The position numbers were made by a program, and so were the translations under genes. A stretch of 64,000 nucleotides of DNA from Terribium retamae (lineage in GTDB: Bacteria; Pseudomonadota; Alphaproteobacteria; Rhizobiales; Rhizobiaceae), in the NCBI RefSeq assembly GCF_022347545.1, contig NZ_JAKREW010000003.1:124001-188000 (forward strand), written 5' to 3'. Under the pieces are notes generated by a model. It did not search any database and had not been told where the DNA came from. It worked only from the letters and a program-made list of their open reading frames with translations. Below, in pieces: positions 1 through 9,661 of the stretch. The stretch's first letter is position 1, and every line of letters starts with the position of its first letter.

Positions 1-536
1 ACATAGGCGAGGCAATGGTGTCCGAAGGTCACCGGTTGCGCCGTCTGCAGATGGGTGAATCCAGGCATGACGGTGGCGGCATGTTCCTCGGCTCGCACCA
101 GGAAAGCGGCAATAAGTCCTCTCAGCGCTTCGGCCACACGGTGGAACTCGTCCTTGACCCAGAGCCGGAAGTCGAGCGCGACCTGATCGTTGCGCGAACG
201 CGCGGTGTGCAGGCGCCCGGCTGCAGGACCGATCAATTCGGCCAAGCGGGCTTCCACATTCATGTGGATGTCTTCCAGCCGGGTCGAGAATTCGAACTGT
301 CCTACCTCGATCTCTTTCAAAATCGTGTTCAGGCCGTGAGCGATCTTCTGTTGATCATCCGCCGAAATAATGCCTGTTTCGGCCAGCATTTCGCTGTGGG
401 CGATCGAGCCGCGGATGTCCTGGGCGTAGAGCTTGCGATCGAATGAGATGGACGCGTTGATCGCTTCCATGATCGCAGCCGGGCCCGAGGCAAATCGTCC
501 GCCCCACATCTGGTTGCTGGCCTTCTTGTCGCTCAT
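1..536 (-). CDS. argH: Argininosuccinate lyase, N-terminal part (cut by window edge)
   Basis: Argininosuccinate lyase splits argininosuccinate into arginine and fumarate, the last step of arginine synthesis, in the cytosol. Read on the minus strand from the ATG at 536, the protein opens with [15 protein letters not shown], the usual WGGRF start of ArgH, and continues through [10 protein letters not shown] and [12 protein letters not shown], which are family hallmarks of the substrate-binding N-terminal domain. About 178 residues are present; the rest lies outside the window. The gene diverges from tlpA with only 32 bases between the two start codons, so promoters must be very short or lie inside the neighbouring coding sequence. 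Identity is secure. Confidence 0.95.
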   Translation of the reverse strand, partial: MSDKKASNQMWGGRFASGPAAIMEAINASISFDRKLYAQDIRGSIAHSEMLAETGIISADDQQKIAHGLNTILKEIEVGQFEFSTRLEDIHMNVEARLAELIGPAAGRLHTARSRNDQVALDFRLWVKDEFHRVAEALRGLIAAFLVRAEEHAATVMPGFTHLQTAQPVTFGHHCLAY

Positions 537-568
537 CGCTATAACCCGATCCCCGGAGACATTTGGAC

Positions 569-1252
569 ATGGCAGACGGCAAGAAATTCTTTCCCGCCCC
601 ACGGCTGATCCTCGCCGCGGTTGTCGCCGGCGTGCTGGCTGGCGCGGTCGCGGTATATGTCAGGGAGAGCGGGTCTGGCAACAACACGCCTGTGCCGGCG
701 GCTACGGCGTCCGCAAGCAAGGACGACGCGTTCTGTGCTGCCAAGACCGAGCGCGCCAAGAAGGTGGCGGCCGCCGCGACGGGCCAGGTCGCAGCGCTTC
801 TGCCGGCCGATCCGCCGCAATCGTTGAAGGGGCTCGCCTTCAACGGACCGGACGGCAAGCCGATGACGCTGGCAGATCGCGCCGGAAAGACCGTACTGGT
901 CAACCTCTGGGCGACCTGGTGTGCACCATGCCGCGCCGAAATGCCGGCGCTCGATGCGCTGCAGAAGGAGAAGGGTTCTGACAGGTTCGAGGTGATGACA
1001 GTCAATGTCGATATCGGCGACGATGCCAAACCGAAGGCCTTCCTCGATGAAATCGGCGTGAAGTCGCTGGCTCATTATCGCGACGCTTCAATGGACGTAT
1101 TCAATGACCTGAAGAAACGGGGATTGGCACTCGGCTTGCCGGTGACACTTCTCGTCGACGGCGAGGGTTGCCTGATCGGCCATATGAACGGTCCCGCCGA
1201 ATGGGCCGGCGATGACGCGAAGCGCCTGGTGGATACGGCGCTGGCTAATTAA
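569..1252 (+). CDS. tlpA: Membrane-anchored thiol:disulfide interchange protein TlpA
   Basis: A thioredoxin-like protein of the periplasmic face of the inner membrane, known in rhizobia to reduce copper chaperone and cytochrome oxidase subunit cysteines. The 227-residue product has an N-terminal anchor (about residues 9-30, rich in Leu, Ala and Val) and a thioredoxin fold with the active site [13 protein letters not shown] (CxxC). An extra cysteine pair outside the fold, near residues 52 and 206, resembles the structural disulfide known for TlpA. An upstream TTG at 563 is in frame, but the ATG at 569 has GGAGA at a good distance. The gene diverges from argH, a pairing seen in other Rhizobiales. 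Confidence 0.88.
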   Translation: MADGKKFFPAPRLILAAVVAGVLAGAVAVYVRESGSGNNTPVPAATASASKDDAFCAAKTERAKKVAAAATGQVAALLPADPPQSLKGLAFNGPDGKPMTLADRAGKTVLVNLWATWCAPCRAEMPALDALQKEKGSDRFEVMTVNVDIGDDAKPKAFLDEIGVKSLAHYRDASMDVFNDLKKRGLALGLPVTLLVDGEGCLIGHMNGPAEWAGDDAKRLVDTALAN

Positions 1253-1460
1253 AGCGCCTTTCCGAAGAGCTGCGGGCTTCCCAACCAGGCGCCGGATGAG
1301 GACTGCCGGCTAACGAATCTTGTGCAATTCGAAAGTCAGTCGCAAGCCAAACGATGCTACGATAGTCGCACTCGAAACAAAAACGTTGTCGGCTCATCGT
1401 ATTCGACCCATACTCGCGCCGCGGGCTTAATCGGCCGCCAACGGATAACGGGAGAGAAAC

Positions 1461-2771
1461 ATGTCGTTTCGCGGTCTTGCGGCCGGGGTCGCCGCTACAT
1501 TCGTCCTCTGCACCACCACTTCGGCTTTCGCGGTCACGCAGATCAGCTGGTGGCATGCCATGACCGGCGCCAACGCCGAAGTCGTCGACAAGATCGCCAA
1601 GGATTTCAACGCCAGCCAGAAGGACTATGAGCTGGTTCCGGTGTTCAAGGGCACCTATCCGGAAGCGTTGAATGCCGGTATTGCGGCTTTCCGGGCCAAG
1701 CAGGCGCCGGACATCCTGCAGGTGTTCGATGTCGGAACCGGTGTGATGATGGCTGCTGAAGGCGCGGTGAAGCCGGTGGCTGATGTGCTGACCGAATCAG
1801 GCGCACAGTTCGACAAGGGCCAGTATCTGCCGGGCATTGTCGCCTATTATTCGAAGCCCGACGGCACGATGCTGTCCTTCCCCTACAATTCCTCCTCGCC
1901 GATCCTCTACTACAACAAGGACATTTTCCAGAAGGCGGGGCTGGACGTTAACACGCCGCCCAAGACCTGGAACGAGGTCTGGGAGGCGGCCAAGAAGATC
2001 AAGTCGAGCGGCGCAGCCGCCTGCGGCTACACGTCAACCTGGCTGACCTGGATTCATACCGAAAACTTCGCGGCGTGGAACAATGTGTCGTGGGCGACAC
2101 AGCAGAACGGTCTTGGCGGGGGTGACGTCGAACTGAAGATCAACGCGCCGCTCTACGTCAATCACTTCCAGGCGCTAGCCGATCTTGCCAAGGACGGCAC
2201 CTTCAAATATGGCGGCCGCACCTCGGAGGCCAAGCAGCTCTTCCTTGCAGGCGAATGCGGCATCCTCACCGAATCTTCGGGCGGTCTCGGTGACATTGTC
2301 AAATCAGGCATGAACTACGGTATCGGTCAGCTGCCCTATGACAGCGATGCGCCGGGCGCTCCGCAAAACACCACGCCCGGCGGCGCCAGCCTGTGGGTTT
2401 TCGGCGGCAAATCCGAAGAACAATACAAGGGCGTAGCGGCCTTCTTCAGCTATCTGTCGAAGACGGAAGTGCAGGAATATCTGCATCAGAAATCCGGCTA
2501 TCTGCCGGTGACGCTGGCTGCCTATGAAGCAACCAAGAAGTCTGGCTTCTATGAAAAGAACCCGGGCCGCGAAACGCCGATCCTGCAGATGATGGGCAAA
2601 GCGCCGACCGACAATTCCAAGGGCGTGCGCCTTCCGAACCTGCCGCAGGTACGCGATATCCAGAACGAGGAATATGAGAAGATGCTGGCCGGTCAGCAGA
2701 CCGCACAGCAGGCACTCGACAATGCGGTCTCGCGCGGCAACGCCGCCATCAAGGAAGCGTTGGGGAATTGA
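1461..2771 (+). CDS. ugpB: Glycerol-3-phosphate ABC transporter, periplasmic binding protein
   Basis: Periplasmic solute-binding protein that captures sn-glycerol-3-phosphate or glycerophosphodiesters and delivers them to the UgpAE permease. It has 436 residues, the normal UgpB length. A signal peptide ends around residue 24 (SAFA/VTQ), and the mature start TQISWWHAMTG and the segment GTYPEALNAGIAAFRA are typical of UgpB. GGGAGAGAAAC precedes the ATG. It is the first gene of an operon in the order ugpB-A-E-C. No ugpQ phosphodiesterase follows. I could not find a convincing Pho box in the 208 bases upstream, so phosphate control is not shown here. Confidence 0.93.
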   Translation: MSFRGLAAGVAATFVLCTTTSAFAVTQISWWHAMTGANAEVVDKIAKDFNASQKDYELVPVFKGTYPEALNAGIAAFRAKQAPDILQVFDVGTGVMMAAEGAVKPVADVLTESGAQFDKGQYLPGIVAYYSKPDGTMLSFPYNSSSPILYYNKDIFQKAGLDVNTPPKTWNEVWEAAKKIKSSGAAACGYTSTWLTWIHTENFAAWNNVSWATQQNGLGGGDVELKINAPLYVNHFQALADLAKDGTFKYGGRTSEAKQLFLAGECGILTESSGGLGDIVKSGMNYGIGQLPYDSDAPGAPQNTTPGGASLWVFGGKSEEQYKGVAAFFSYLSKTEVQEYLHQKSGYLPVTLAAYEATKKSGFYEKNPGRETPILQMMGKAPTDNSKGVRLPNLPQVRDIQNEEYEKMLAGQQTAQQALDNAVSRGNAAIKEALGN

Positions 2772-2785
2772 TGAGCGCCGGCGTA

Positions 2786-2938
2786 CTCTCCCCCCTCGAG
2801 GGGGAGATGGCCGCGCAGCGGCCAGAGGCGGTCCAAGCGGGCGCGCGCAGACTTTGTTTCAAAGTGAGCGAACGGGCGGTTCTTCTTGACAGGACCCCCG
2901 CCGCCGCCCTTGGCGACACCTCCCCCTCAAGGGAGGAA
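2786..2938. repeat. Rhizobial-type palindromic intergenic element inside the ugp operon
   Basis: The 175-base gap between ugpB and ugpA is filled by a GC-rich mosaic bounded by two self-complementary ends: CCCCCTCGAGGGGG near 2791-2804 and CCTCCCCCTCAAGGGAGG at 2919-2936. The interior has the GCGCAGCGGCC and GGCGACACC segments of the repeat family scattered through Mesorhizobium-like genomes. One frame reads through it as a peptide with SPLEGEM and SPSREER, the usual artefact of this repeat. It separates the highly expressed binding-protein gene from the permease genes and may act as a 3' stabilising or attenuating structure. Boundaries are approximate. Confidence 0.8.
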
Positions 2939-2946
2939 AGGCTGCC

Positions 2947-3831
2947 ATGACCCCCCGCGTCGTCTTCCCGAATAAGCTGCTGCCTTATCTTCTGGTGGCG
3001 CCGCAGCTCGCGATCACACTGGTGTTCTTCTACTGGCCTGCGGCGCAGGCGCTCTACCAGTCGATGCTCAAGGAGGACCCCTTCGGCCTGAAGTCGAAAT
3101 TCGTCTGGTTCGACAATTTCAAAAAGGTGCTGGCCGACCCGAACTACCTGCATTCGATCAAGGTCACGGTGGTCTTTTCGGTGGCGACCGCAGCGGTCGC
3201 CATGATCGTCGCCCTCCTGCTTGCGGTGATGGCCGAAAAAGTGGTGCGCAGCAAAGGCTTCTATCGCACGCTTCTGATCTGGCCCTACGCGGTGGCTCCG
3301 GCCATCGCCGGCATGCTGTTTCTTTTCCTGTTCAACCCGTCGATCGGTTCGCTGGCGATCCTGCTGCGCAAGATGGGTATTGCCTGGGATCCCGTGCTCA
3401 ACGGCACCGACGCGATGGTCCTGCTGGTCGCCGCCGCCGCCTGGAAGCAGATCAGCTATAACTTCCTGTTCTTCGTCGCTGGCCTGCAGGCGATCCCGAA
3501 GACGCTGATCGAGGCCGCGGCGATCGACGGCGCCAGAGAGGCGAAACGCTTCTGGACGATCGTCTTTCCGCTGCTCGCACCGACCACCTTCTTCCTGCTG
3601 GTCATCAACACGACCTATGCCTTCTTCGACACGTTCGGCATCGTTCACGCCGTCACTGGCGGCGGCCCCGGCAAAGCGACGGAGACGCTGGTCTACAAGG
3701 TCTACAATGATGGCTTCGTCAATCTGATCCTCGGGTCTTCAGCCGCACAGTCGGTCATCCTGATGATCATCGTCATCGCGCTCACCGCCATCCAGTTCCG
3801 CTACGTGGAGAGGAAGGTGCACTATGGCTGA
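2947..3831 (+). CDS. ugpA: Glycerol-3-phosphate ABC transporter, permease UgpA
   Basis: One of the two inner-membrane subunits that form the channel for glycerol-3-phosphate import. The 294-residue protein has six predicted membrane segments, beginning with [20 protein letters not shown], and the EAA loop [20 protein letters not shown] that docks on the ATPase UgpC. The start lies just after the palindromic repeat, with GGGAGGAAAGGCTGCC acting as ribosome binding site; part of the repeat therefore seems to supply the Shine-Dalgarno sequence. It overlaps ugpE by 8 bases, which suggests translational coupling. Confidence 0.93.
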   Translation: MTPRVVFPNKLLPYLLVAPQLAITLVFFYWPAAQALYQSMLKEDPFGLKSKFVWFDNFKKVLADPNYLHSIKVTVVFSVATAAVAMIVALLLAVMAEKVVRSKGFYRTLLIWPYAVAPAIAGMLFLFLFNPSIGSLAILLRKMGIAWDPVLNGTDAMVLLVAAAAWKQISYNFLFFVAGLQAIPKTLIEAAAIDGAREAKRFWTIVFPLLAPTTFFLLVINTTYAFFDTFGIVHAVTGGGPGKATETLVYKVYNDGFVNLILGSSAAQSVILMIIVIALTAIQFRYVERKVHYG

Positions 3832-4714
3832 GCCGAAGGCGCCCGGCAGCGGGCATGACAAGCTGATGATCGGCCAGTCGGCGAGCGGCATCTATGTCGC
3901 CCACGCCATCCTGATCCTCGGCCTGGTGATCGTGGCGTTCCCGATCTACTACACCTTCGTTGCATCCACCCAGACGCTGCAAACGATCCTCAGGCCGCCG
4001 CTGCCGCTCCTGCCCGGCAGCGAATTCTGGAACAATTACAGCGAAGCGCTGTTCGGCGGTGCCGGACGCCTGGGCGGTGTCGGTGCCGGTACACTTCTGT
4101 GGAACACGACGGTGATGGCATTGGGCATCGCGGTCGGCAAGATCGTGATCTCGATCCTGTCGGCCTATGCCATCGTATTCTTCCGATTCCCGTTCCGCAT
4201 GGCGATCTTCTGGCTGATCTTCATCACGCTGATGCTGCCGGTCGAAGTCCGCATCCTGCCGACCTACAAGGTGATGGTCGACCTCGGCCTGATCGACACC
4301 TATGCCGGCCTGATCATTCCCTTGATCGCATCGGCGACGGCAACACTATTGTTCCGGCAGTTCTTCATGACCATTCCGGGCGAGTTGGTCGAAGCCGCGC
4401 GAGTCGACGGCGCCGGTCCTTGGCGCTTCTTCTTCGATATCCTGTTGCCGCTGTCGCGCACCAACATCGCGGCGCTGTTCGTCATCCTCTTTATCTATGG
4501 CTGGACGCAATATCTGTGGCCATTGCTGGTCACCAACCGCAATGACATGACCACCATCGTCATTGCGCTGAAGAAAATGGTGTCCTTTGCCGATGCCGAC
4601 ACGCAATGGCACCTGGTGATGGTGACGGCGATCCTCGCCATCGTGCCGCCGATCCTGGTTGTCGTGCTGATGCAGCGCTGGTTCGTGCGCGGTCTCGTCG
4701 ATACGGAGAAATGA
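3824..4714 (+). CDS. ugpE: Glycerol-3-phosphate ABC transporter, permease UgpE
   Basis: The second membrane subunit of the Ugp importer, 296 residues with six membrane segments. The EAA loop [20 protein letters not shown] lies around residues 188-207, and the first membrane helix is near residues 25-47 ([20 protein letters not shown]). The protein is slightly longer than the E. coli subunit because of a polar N-terminal extension ([15 protein letters not shown]). It overlaps ugpA and is followed after 6 bases by ugpC, so the four genes read as one transcript. The assignment follows from sequence and from position between UgpA and UgpC. Confidence 0.92.
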   Translation: MAEPKAPGSGHDKLMIGQSASGIYVAHAILILGLVIVAFPIYYTFVASTQTLQTILRPPLPLLPGSEFWNNYSEALFGGAGRLGGVGAGTLLWNTTVMALGIAVGKIVISILSAYAIVFFRFPFRMAIFWLIFITLMLPVEVRILPTYKVMVDLGLIDTYAGLIIPLIASATATLLFRQFFMTIPGELVEAARVDGAGPWRFFFDILLPLSRTNIAALFVILFIYGWTQYLWPLLVTNRNDMTTIVIALKKMVSFADADTQWHLVMVTAILAIVPPILVVVLMQRWFVRGLVDTEK

Positions 4715-4720
4715 GAATAG

Positions 4721-5794
4721 ATGGCGACAGTTGACCTGAAAGACGTGCGCAAGGTCTACCCCGGCGGGGTGGAGGCGGTGAAAGGCGTGTCGATAGCCAT
4801 CCCTGACAAGGAACTTTGCGTGCTGGTCGGCCCGTCCGGCTGCGGCAAGTCCACGCTGCTGCGCATGATCGCCGGCCTGGAGACGATCTCGTCGGGCACC
4901 TGTGCCATCGACGGCAAGGTGGTCAACGCCGTTGGACCGACCGAGCGCGACATCGCCATGGTGTTCCAGAACTACGCACTCTATCCGCACATGAAGGTCT
5001 ACGACAACATGGCCTACGGTCTGCGCAATCGCGGCACGCCGAAGGACGAGATCGATTCGCGTGTGCGCTCGACCGCCAAGGTGCTGGAACTGTCGCATCT
5101 GCTTGACCGGCGTCCGCGCGAACTTTCCGGTGGCCAGCGCCAGCGCGTCGCCATGGGCCGCGCCATCGTGCGCAATCCCAAGGTGTTCCTGTTCGACGAG
5201 CCGCTTTCCAATCTGGACGCCAAGCTGCGCGGACAGATGCGCGTCGAAATCAAGAACCTGCAGCGGTCGCTGGGCGTCACTTCGGTCTATGTCACGCATG
5301 ACCAGTTGGAAGCGATGACGCTGGCCGACATCCTGGTGGTCATGAATGCCGGGCTGGTCGAGCAGATGGGCGCACCACTTGATATCTATGAGAAGCCGGC
5401 CTCGACCTTCGTAGCCTCCTTCATCGGCGCGCCGCCGATGAACCTGCTCGCCATTGCGGCCAAGCCGAACAGCCCGGTCGACACGGCGGAAAAGGTCCTC
5501 GCCAATGGCGAAGGGCTGGAGATCTCAGCGCCAGCGCATGCCGCGACGTTGGGTTTCCGGCCTGAAGATGCCGATGTCATCAGCGAAGGAACGACAGGCT
5601 CGCTTAAACTGTCGGCCACCGTCGAGGCCGTCGAGCCGGTGGGAGCGGAGAGCTTCCTCTATTGCGCGGCCGCCGGGGGGCGTATCGTGGTCAGGGTTTC
5701 CGGCCGTGCGGCGGCCAAGCCTGGCGACCAACTCAAGGTCATGGTGCCGGCTGGAAAGCTGCATTGGTTCGACAGCACGGGGAAGCGTGTCTAA
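4721..5794 (+). CDS. ugpC: Glycerol-3-phosphate ABC transporter, ATPase UgpC
   Basis: Cytoplasmic ATPase powering the Ugp importer, 357 residues, of the MalK/UgpC class. Walker A is GPSGCGKST (about residues 37-45), the signature is LSGGQRQR, Walker B is [12 protein letters not shown], and the switch histidine is in YVTHDQ. A C-terminal TOBE/MOI regulatory domain follows after about residue 235 ([10 protein letters not shown] is the usual junction). It is the last gene of the operon and ends 38 bases from the convergent iron-transporter ATPase; only a weak inverted repeat (GCCCGT/ACGGGC) lies in that gap. Confidence 0.93.
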   Translation: MATVDLKDVRKVYPGGVEAVKGVSIAIPDKELCVLVGPSGCGKSTLLRMIAGLETISSGTCAIDGKVVNAVGPTERDIAMVFQNYALYPHMKVYDNMAYGLRNRGTPKDEIDSRVRSTAKVLELSHLLDRRPRELSGGQRQRVAMGRAIVRNPKVFLFDEPLSNLDAKLRGQMRVEIKNLQRSLGVTSVYVTHDQLEAMTLADILVVMNAGLVEQMGAPLDIYEKPASTFVASFIGAPPMNLLAIAAKPNSPVDTAEKVLANGEGLEISAPAHAATLGFRPEDADVISEGTTGSLKLSATVEAVEPVGAESFLYCAAAGGRIVVRVSGRAAAKPGDQLKVMVPAGKLHWFDSTGKRV

Positions 5795-5832
5795 GCCCGT
5801 ACGCTGACCTTAAGCGGCGATCCGACGGGCGC

Positions 5833-6918
5833 TCAACTGAAGACATGCGCCTTGCCGACGACGCTGATGCGCACGATGTCGCCTACCGATGGTGCGTCGA
5901 CACCTGGCTTTTTCAGGACCAGGGGTGTCGAGCCGATGGCTGCCGCCTCGGGCGGATCGGGTGTGTTGAGAAGCTTGATGGCGACCGCGCAGGATGCGCC
6001 GCCGAATTCCGATTCGGTTACTTCGCCGAAGAGCACGCCAGGCTGAGCCGCTGCGAGCTCGTTGCGCGAGGCCGCGGCAAGCAGAACCTGTTCGGGTCTC
6101 AGCATGATGCGGGCGATGTCGCGCGGCTCCCGGCCGTCCACGGCAATGCGGCCGAGCGTTGACTCGGCATAGCCATTGGCGATCTTCGCCGACAGCACGA
6201 TGGCGTCGCCGAGGAACTCGGCGATCATGCGATCCTTGGGTCTGAGATAGAGATCGCGCGGCGTACCGATCTGTGAGAAGCGGCCCTCGCGCATGACGGC
6301 AACCTGATCGGCGAAGGAAAGCGCTTCCGTCTGATCATGCGTGACCAGGATGGTGGTGATACCGGCGCTTTCCAGCATTTCGGCCACCGCCTTGCGCATC
6401 GAGGCACGCAGGCCCGTGTCCAGTGCGGAAAAAGGCTCATCGAGCAGCATCAGGCGCGGTTTCATCGCCATCGCGCGCGCCAATGCCACGCGCTGCTGCT
6501 GGCCGCCGGAAAGCTGGTGCGGGCGGCGGGAGAGAATGCTTTTGTCGAGCCCGACGATGTAGGCCAGCTCGGCGATGCGCTCATCGCGCCGAGGCTCCTT
6601 ACGGTCGAGGCCGAAGCCGATATTGCCAGCAATGGTCAGGTGCGGAAACAGCGCGCCATCCTGCGCCACGAGGCCTATTCCACGCAGATGCGCCGGTACG
6701 CTGGTGCCACCATTGGCGAGCAGCTTTCCGTCGAGCGTGATGCGGCCGCCATCCGGCGCTTCGAAGCCGGCGATGAGACGCAGCAATGTGGTCTTGCCGC
6801 AGCCGGAAGGGCCGACGATGGCTGTGCGGCTGCCGCTCGCGACGGCAAGGTCAATGCCGGTAACGGCAGCAACCGGACCATAGTTCTTCGACAATGAGGC
6901 GATTTCCAGGAAACTCAT
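5833..6918 (-). CDS. fbpC: Ferric iron ABC transporter, ATPase subunit (FbpC type)
   Basis: ATPase of a ferric-ion importer, 361 residues. It shows Walker [10 protein letters not shown], the signature [16 protein letters not shown], Walker [13 protein letters not shown] and the switch region LVTHDQTEA. The C-terminal part (after about residue 240, [11 protein letters not shown]) is the extended regulatory domain found in FbpC/CysA-type ATPases. Its start overlaps the 3' end of the permease gene by 4 bases, and it is the last gene of the operon binding protein-permease-ATPase. The iron specificity is inferred from the binding protein and the fused permease. Confidence 0.87.
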   Translation of the reverse strand: MSFLEIASLSKNYGPVAAVTGIDLAVASGSRTAIVGPSGCGKTTLLRLIAGFEAPDGGRITLDGKLLANGGTSVPAHLRGIGLVAQDGALFPHLTIAGNIGFGLDRKEPRRDERIAELAYIVGLDKSILSRRPHQLSGGQQQRVALARAMAMKPRLMLLDEPFSALDTGLRASMRKAVAEMLESAGITTILVTHDQTEALSFADQVAVMREGRFSQIGTPRDLYLRPKDRMIAEFLGDAIVLSAKIANGYAESTLGRIAVDGREPRDIARIMLRPEQVLLAAASRNELAAAQPGVLFGEVTESEFGGASCAVAIKLLNTPDPPEAAAIGSTPLVLKKPGVDAPSVGDIVRISVVGKAHVFS

Positions 6919-8498
6919 TGGCCAGCCAGTCGCTTCGACTGCACGTAGAGCAGCCAGGTAAGGGGCAGTGAGATCAACACCATGATTGCTGCATAGGGTG
7001 CAGCCGCCGCATAGTCGATCTCGCCGCTGTAATTCCAGAAAGCCATGGCCAGCGTGCGTGTGCCGTTGGGCGCAAGCATCTGCGTCGCCGTCAGTTCATT
7101 CATGATGCCGAGCGCTACCAGTGCCATGCCAGCCGCAGCGCCTGGTGCCGAGAGGCGGATTGTCGTTGCCCATAGCGCTTTCAACGGTGAGCGGCCGAGA
7201 CTGCCGGCAGCGCGCTCCAGTTCCACCGGCGCCTGTGCGATCGAAGCGCGCAGCGAGACAAGCGCGCGCGGCAGGAACATCAGCGCATAGGCAAACAGGA
7301 TGGTGGCAAGCGTCTGATAAAGCGGCTGGACGACGCGTACAGCGATGGTGACCAGCGCCAGCGCGACCACAACGCCGGGCAGCGCCCCGACTACGTAGTT
7401 GCAGCCCTCCAGGATGCGCTGCAGGCGGCCCGGGGCGCGGATCGAAAGCCAGGCCATCGGCGTGGCCGCGATTGTCGCAAGAATGCCGCCGGCAACGGCG
7501 AGGAACAGGGTCTGGCCGAGCGCAAGGCCGATCTCGTCCAGACGCCACACATCGCTGCCGCCGGCAATCAACCAGCGTCCAATCGTCAAAAAAGGCACGC
7601 CGATCGCGAGCAGCGTGACGACGATCGGTAAAGCCAGGCAGGGCAACGCGGCTCGACCGAGTGCCGTGCGTGGCTTCAGGCGGGCGGCGCCTGAACCGAC
7701 GCGGGCGTAACGCTCCTCACCTCGCACCAGCACTTCAAGTGTCAGCAGCACGAGGCAGCAGGCGACAAGGACGCCGGCCAGCATGTTGGCGGCTGGACCG
7801 TTGAAGGTCGACTGGAACTGGTCGACGATCGCGGTGGTGAAGGTGTCGAAACGCACGAAGACGTAGAGGCCGTATTCGGCAAGCAGGTGCAGTCCGACCA
7901 GCAGCGCGCCGCCACACAGCGCCAAGCGCAGTTGCGGCAACACCACCCTGAAGAAAACACGCCAGGGGCTGAGGCCCAGCGACGCGGCAGCATCTTCCAG
8001 AGCCGGGTCGAGGCGACGGAAAGCAGCCGAAACCGGCAGATAGAGGAACGGAAAATAGGCGATCACCGAAACCCAGACGCCGGCGAAAAGGCCATTGAGG
8101 TCCGGCCAGAAGGTGATCCAGGCGTAAGAATGCACGAAGGCCGGTACGGCAAGCGGGGCCACTGCCAGCCAGGACCACAGCCGGGCGCCGGGCAGGTCGC
8201 TTCGCTCCGTCAACCAGGCCAATGCCACCGAAAGCACCGCGCAGATCGGCACGGCCAAGATGACCAGCAGAACGGTGTTGACGAGCAATTCGCCGACGCG
8301 CGGCCGGAACACCAGCTGGACGACCGTCGTCCAACCCGTCTGGATGGCGATGAAGATCACGAAAGCGAGCGGCAGCAATGCCAGAATGGAAATGATGATC
8401 GCGGTCAGCGTGATCAACGGAAAGGAGCGAGCAGGGGCCCGCTTTCCGGATACCAAGGCTGGCGTGTCGGCACGCGCGATCTCACCCGAAGCAGCCAT
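6915..8498 (-). CDS. fbpB: Ferric iron ABC transporter, fused permease (FbpB type)
   Basis: Inner-membrane permease with two homologous halves fused in one 527-residue chain, as in FbpB/SfuB/ThiP-like importers. Each half has an EAA-type loop: [20 protein letters not shown] and [20 protein letters not shown]. About twelve membrane segments are visible, the first starting around [21 protein letters not shown] longer frame begins at a TTG at 8549, but the ATG at 8498 needs no rare start and still leaves the first helix intact. It overlaps the ATPase gene by 4 bases. A hairpin separates it from the binding-protein gene upstream. Confidence 0.88.
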   Translation of the reverse strand: MAASGEIARADTPALVSGKRAPARSFPLITLTAIIISILALLPLAFVIFIAIQTGWTTVVQLVFRPRVGELLVNTVLLVILAVPICAVLSVALAWLTERSDLPGARLWSWLAVAPLAVPAFVHSYAWITFWPDLNGLFAGVWVSVIAYFPFLYLPVSAAFRRLDPALEDAAASLGLSPWRVFFRVVLPQLRLALCGGALLVGLHLLAEYGLYVFVRFDTFTTAIVDQFQSTFNGPAANMLAGVLVACCLVLLTLEVLVRGEERYARVGSGAARLKPRTALGRAALPCLALPIVVTLLAIGVPFLTIGRWLIAGGSDVWRLDEIGLALGQTLFLAVAGGILATIAATPMAWLSIRAPGRLQRILEGCNYVVGALPGVVVALALVTIAVRVVQPLYQTLATILFAYALMFLPRALVSLRASIAQAPVELERAAGSLGRSPLKALWATTIRLSAPGAAAGMALVALGIMNELTATQMLAPNGTRTLAMAFWNYSGEIDYAAAAPYAAIMVLISLPLTWLLYVQSKRLAGQ

Positions 8499-8592
8499 CA
8501 AATCACCCGCACTGCTCCGGAAGGCGGATACGGCTGAAAGAAAGGACAAAGGGTGGTTTGGCCATCAGGGGATTTGGTCCCGGAAATGAAAT

Positions 8593-8615
8593 GCTCCCGC
8601 GGGGACCGCGGGAGC
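8593..8615 (-). terminator. Intra-operon hairpin between iron binding protein and permease genes
   Basis: A perfect 10-bp stem (GCTCCCGCGG/CCGCGGGAGC) with a 3-base loop sits in the gap of about 150 bases between the binding-protein gene and the permease gene, on the transcribed minus strand. No run of T follows, so it is more likely a partial terminator or a 3' RNA-stabilising structure than a full stop. Such hairpins commonly set a high ratio of binding protein to permease. Confidence 0.65.
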
Positions 8616-8650
8616 GCTGTTCATGCGGTCCTTATTAGGACGAACGCCGG

Positions 8651-9661
8651 CTAAAGCAAGCCAGCCGCCGTCATCAGGTCGGTCACCTTCTTGGAGTTGA
8701 GCTTCTGCGGGTCGATCCTGGGTGCCTGCAAGTCGGCGAGCGGTACCAGCTTGGCGTTGGACTCTGCGCCATTGCCGATCGCATATTCGAAAGAGGTTCC
8801 GGTCTTGAGGATCTCCTGGCCACCCTTGCCCGCGAGCCACTTCACGAAGGCCTGCGCTTCCTTGGCGTGCTTGGATGAAGCCAACACACCGGCGCCCGAA
8901 ACCGAGACGAAAGCGCCCGGATCCTGGTTCTTGAAATAGTGCTGCACGACATTGTTGCTGTTCTCGCCGGTCTTATTCTGATCGCCGAAATAGTAGTAAT
9001 GATAGATCACGCCGCCATCGATCTGACCGGCGTTGACCGCCTTCAAGACCGTGCTGTTGCCCTTGAACGGCTTGAAGTTCTCCTTCATGGCCTTGAGCCA
9101 GGTGGTGGTTGCCTCTTCGCCCTTCAGCTCGAGCAGCGCCGAAACGATCGCTTGAAAGTCGGCGCCGGATGGCGAAGCGCCCCAGCGACCTTTCCAGCTG
9201 GCGTCGGCGAGATCGAGCAGCGACTTCGGCAACTGGTCTTCCTTCAGCTTGTCCTTGTTGTAGACAAAGACAGTGCTGCGCGCCGCGATGCCAACCCACT
9301 TGCCGTCAGACGGCCGATACTGTTCCGGCACCAGAGCCAGCGTGTCGGCATCGATGGGTGCGAACAGGCCAGCCGCATCGACCAGCGCCATGGCCGGCGA
9401 ATTCTCGGTAAGGAAAACATCGGCCGGCGAGGCCTTGCCTTCCGCCACGATCTGGTTGGAGAACTCGCTGTCGCCGCCATTGCGCAGCGTTACCTCGATG
9501 CCGGTCTCCTTGGTGAAGGCTTCAGCCCATTCCTTGGCCAGGCTCTCATGCTGGGCGTTGTAAACAACGATGCCGTCGCCATCCGCTGCCAAGGCCGGCA
9601 ACGCGGCGAGGCCGATCGAAAGCGCCGCGGCACCCGCCAGCATCGAAAAAATGGACTTCAT
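8651..9661 (-). CDS. fbpA: Ferric iron ABC transporter, periplasmic binding protein (FbpA type)
   Basis: Periplasmic protein that binds ferric iron and passes it to the FbpBC importer. The 336-residue product starts with a clear signal peptide (MKSIFSMLAGAAALSIGLAA, cleavage after ALA around residue 26). The mature protein opens with DGIVVYNAQHE, normal for this family. The motif GGVIYHYYYFGDQ contains the adjacent tyrosines that ligate iron in class III ferric-binding proteins. The longest frame begins at 9706, but the ATG at 9661 has GAGGAGACC at the right distance and begins the signal peptide. A TTGACA box on the minus strand (9732-9737) is a possible -35 element. I saw no clear Irr or RirA operator. 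Confidence 0.88.
   Translation of the reverse strand: MKSIFSMLAGAAALSIGLAALPALAADGDGIVVYNAQHESLAKEWAEAFTKETGIEVTLRNGGDSEFSNQIVAEGKASPADVFLTENSPAMALVDAAGLFAPIDADTLALVPEQYRPSDGKWVGIAARSTVFVYNKDKLKEDQLPKSLLDLADASWKGRWGASPSGADFQAIVSALLELKGEEATTTWLKAMKENFKPFKGNSTVLKAVNAGQIDGGVIYHYYYFGDQNKTGENSNNVVQHYFKNQDPGAFVSVSGAGVLASSKHAKEAQAFVKWLAGKGGQEILKTGTSFEYAIGNGAESNAKLVPLADLQAPRIDPQKLNSKKVTDLMTAAGLL

Noticed and set aside
1253..1460. Pho box upstream of ugpB
   Set aside because: I looked for two CTGTCAT-like repeats 11 bases apart and found none. Direct repeats of AGTCGCA are present but are not the known box.
2768..2950. A 60-residue frame between ugpB and ugpA
   Set aside because: It lies within the palindromic repeat, begins with TTG, and its peptide (SPLEGEM, SPSREER) is a known by-product of that repeat family.
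5795..5832. Terminator between ugpC and the convergent iron ATPase gene
   Set aside because: Only a 6-bp GCCCGT/ACGGGC pair across 24 bases, too weak to call.
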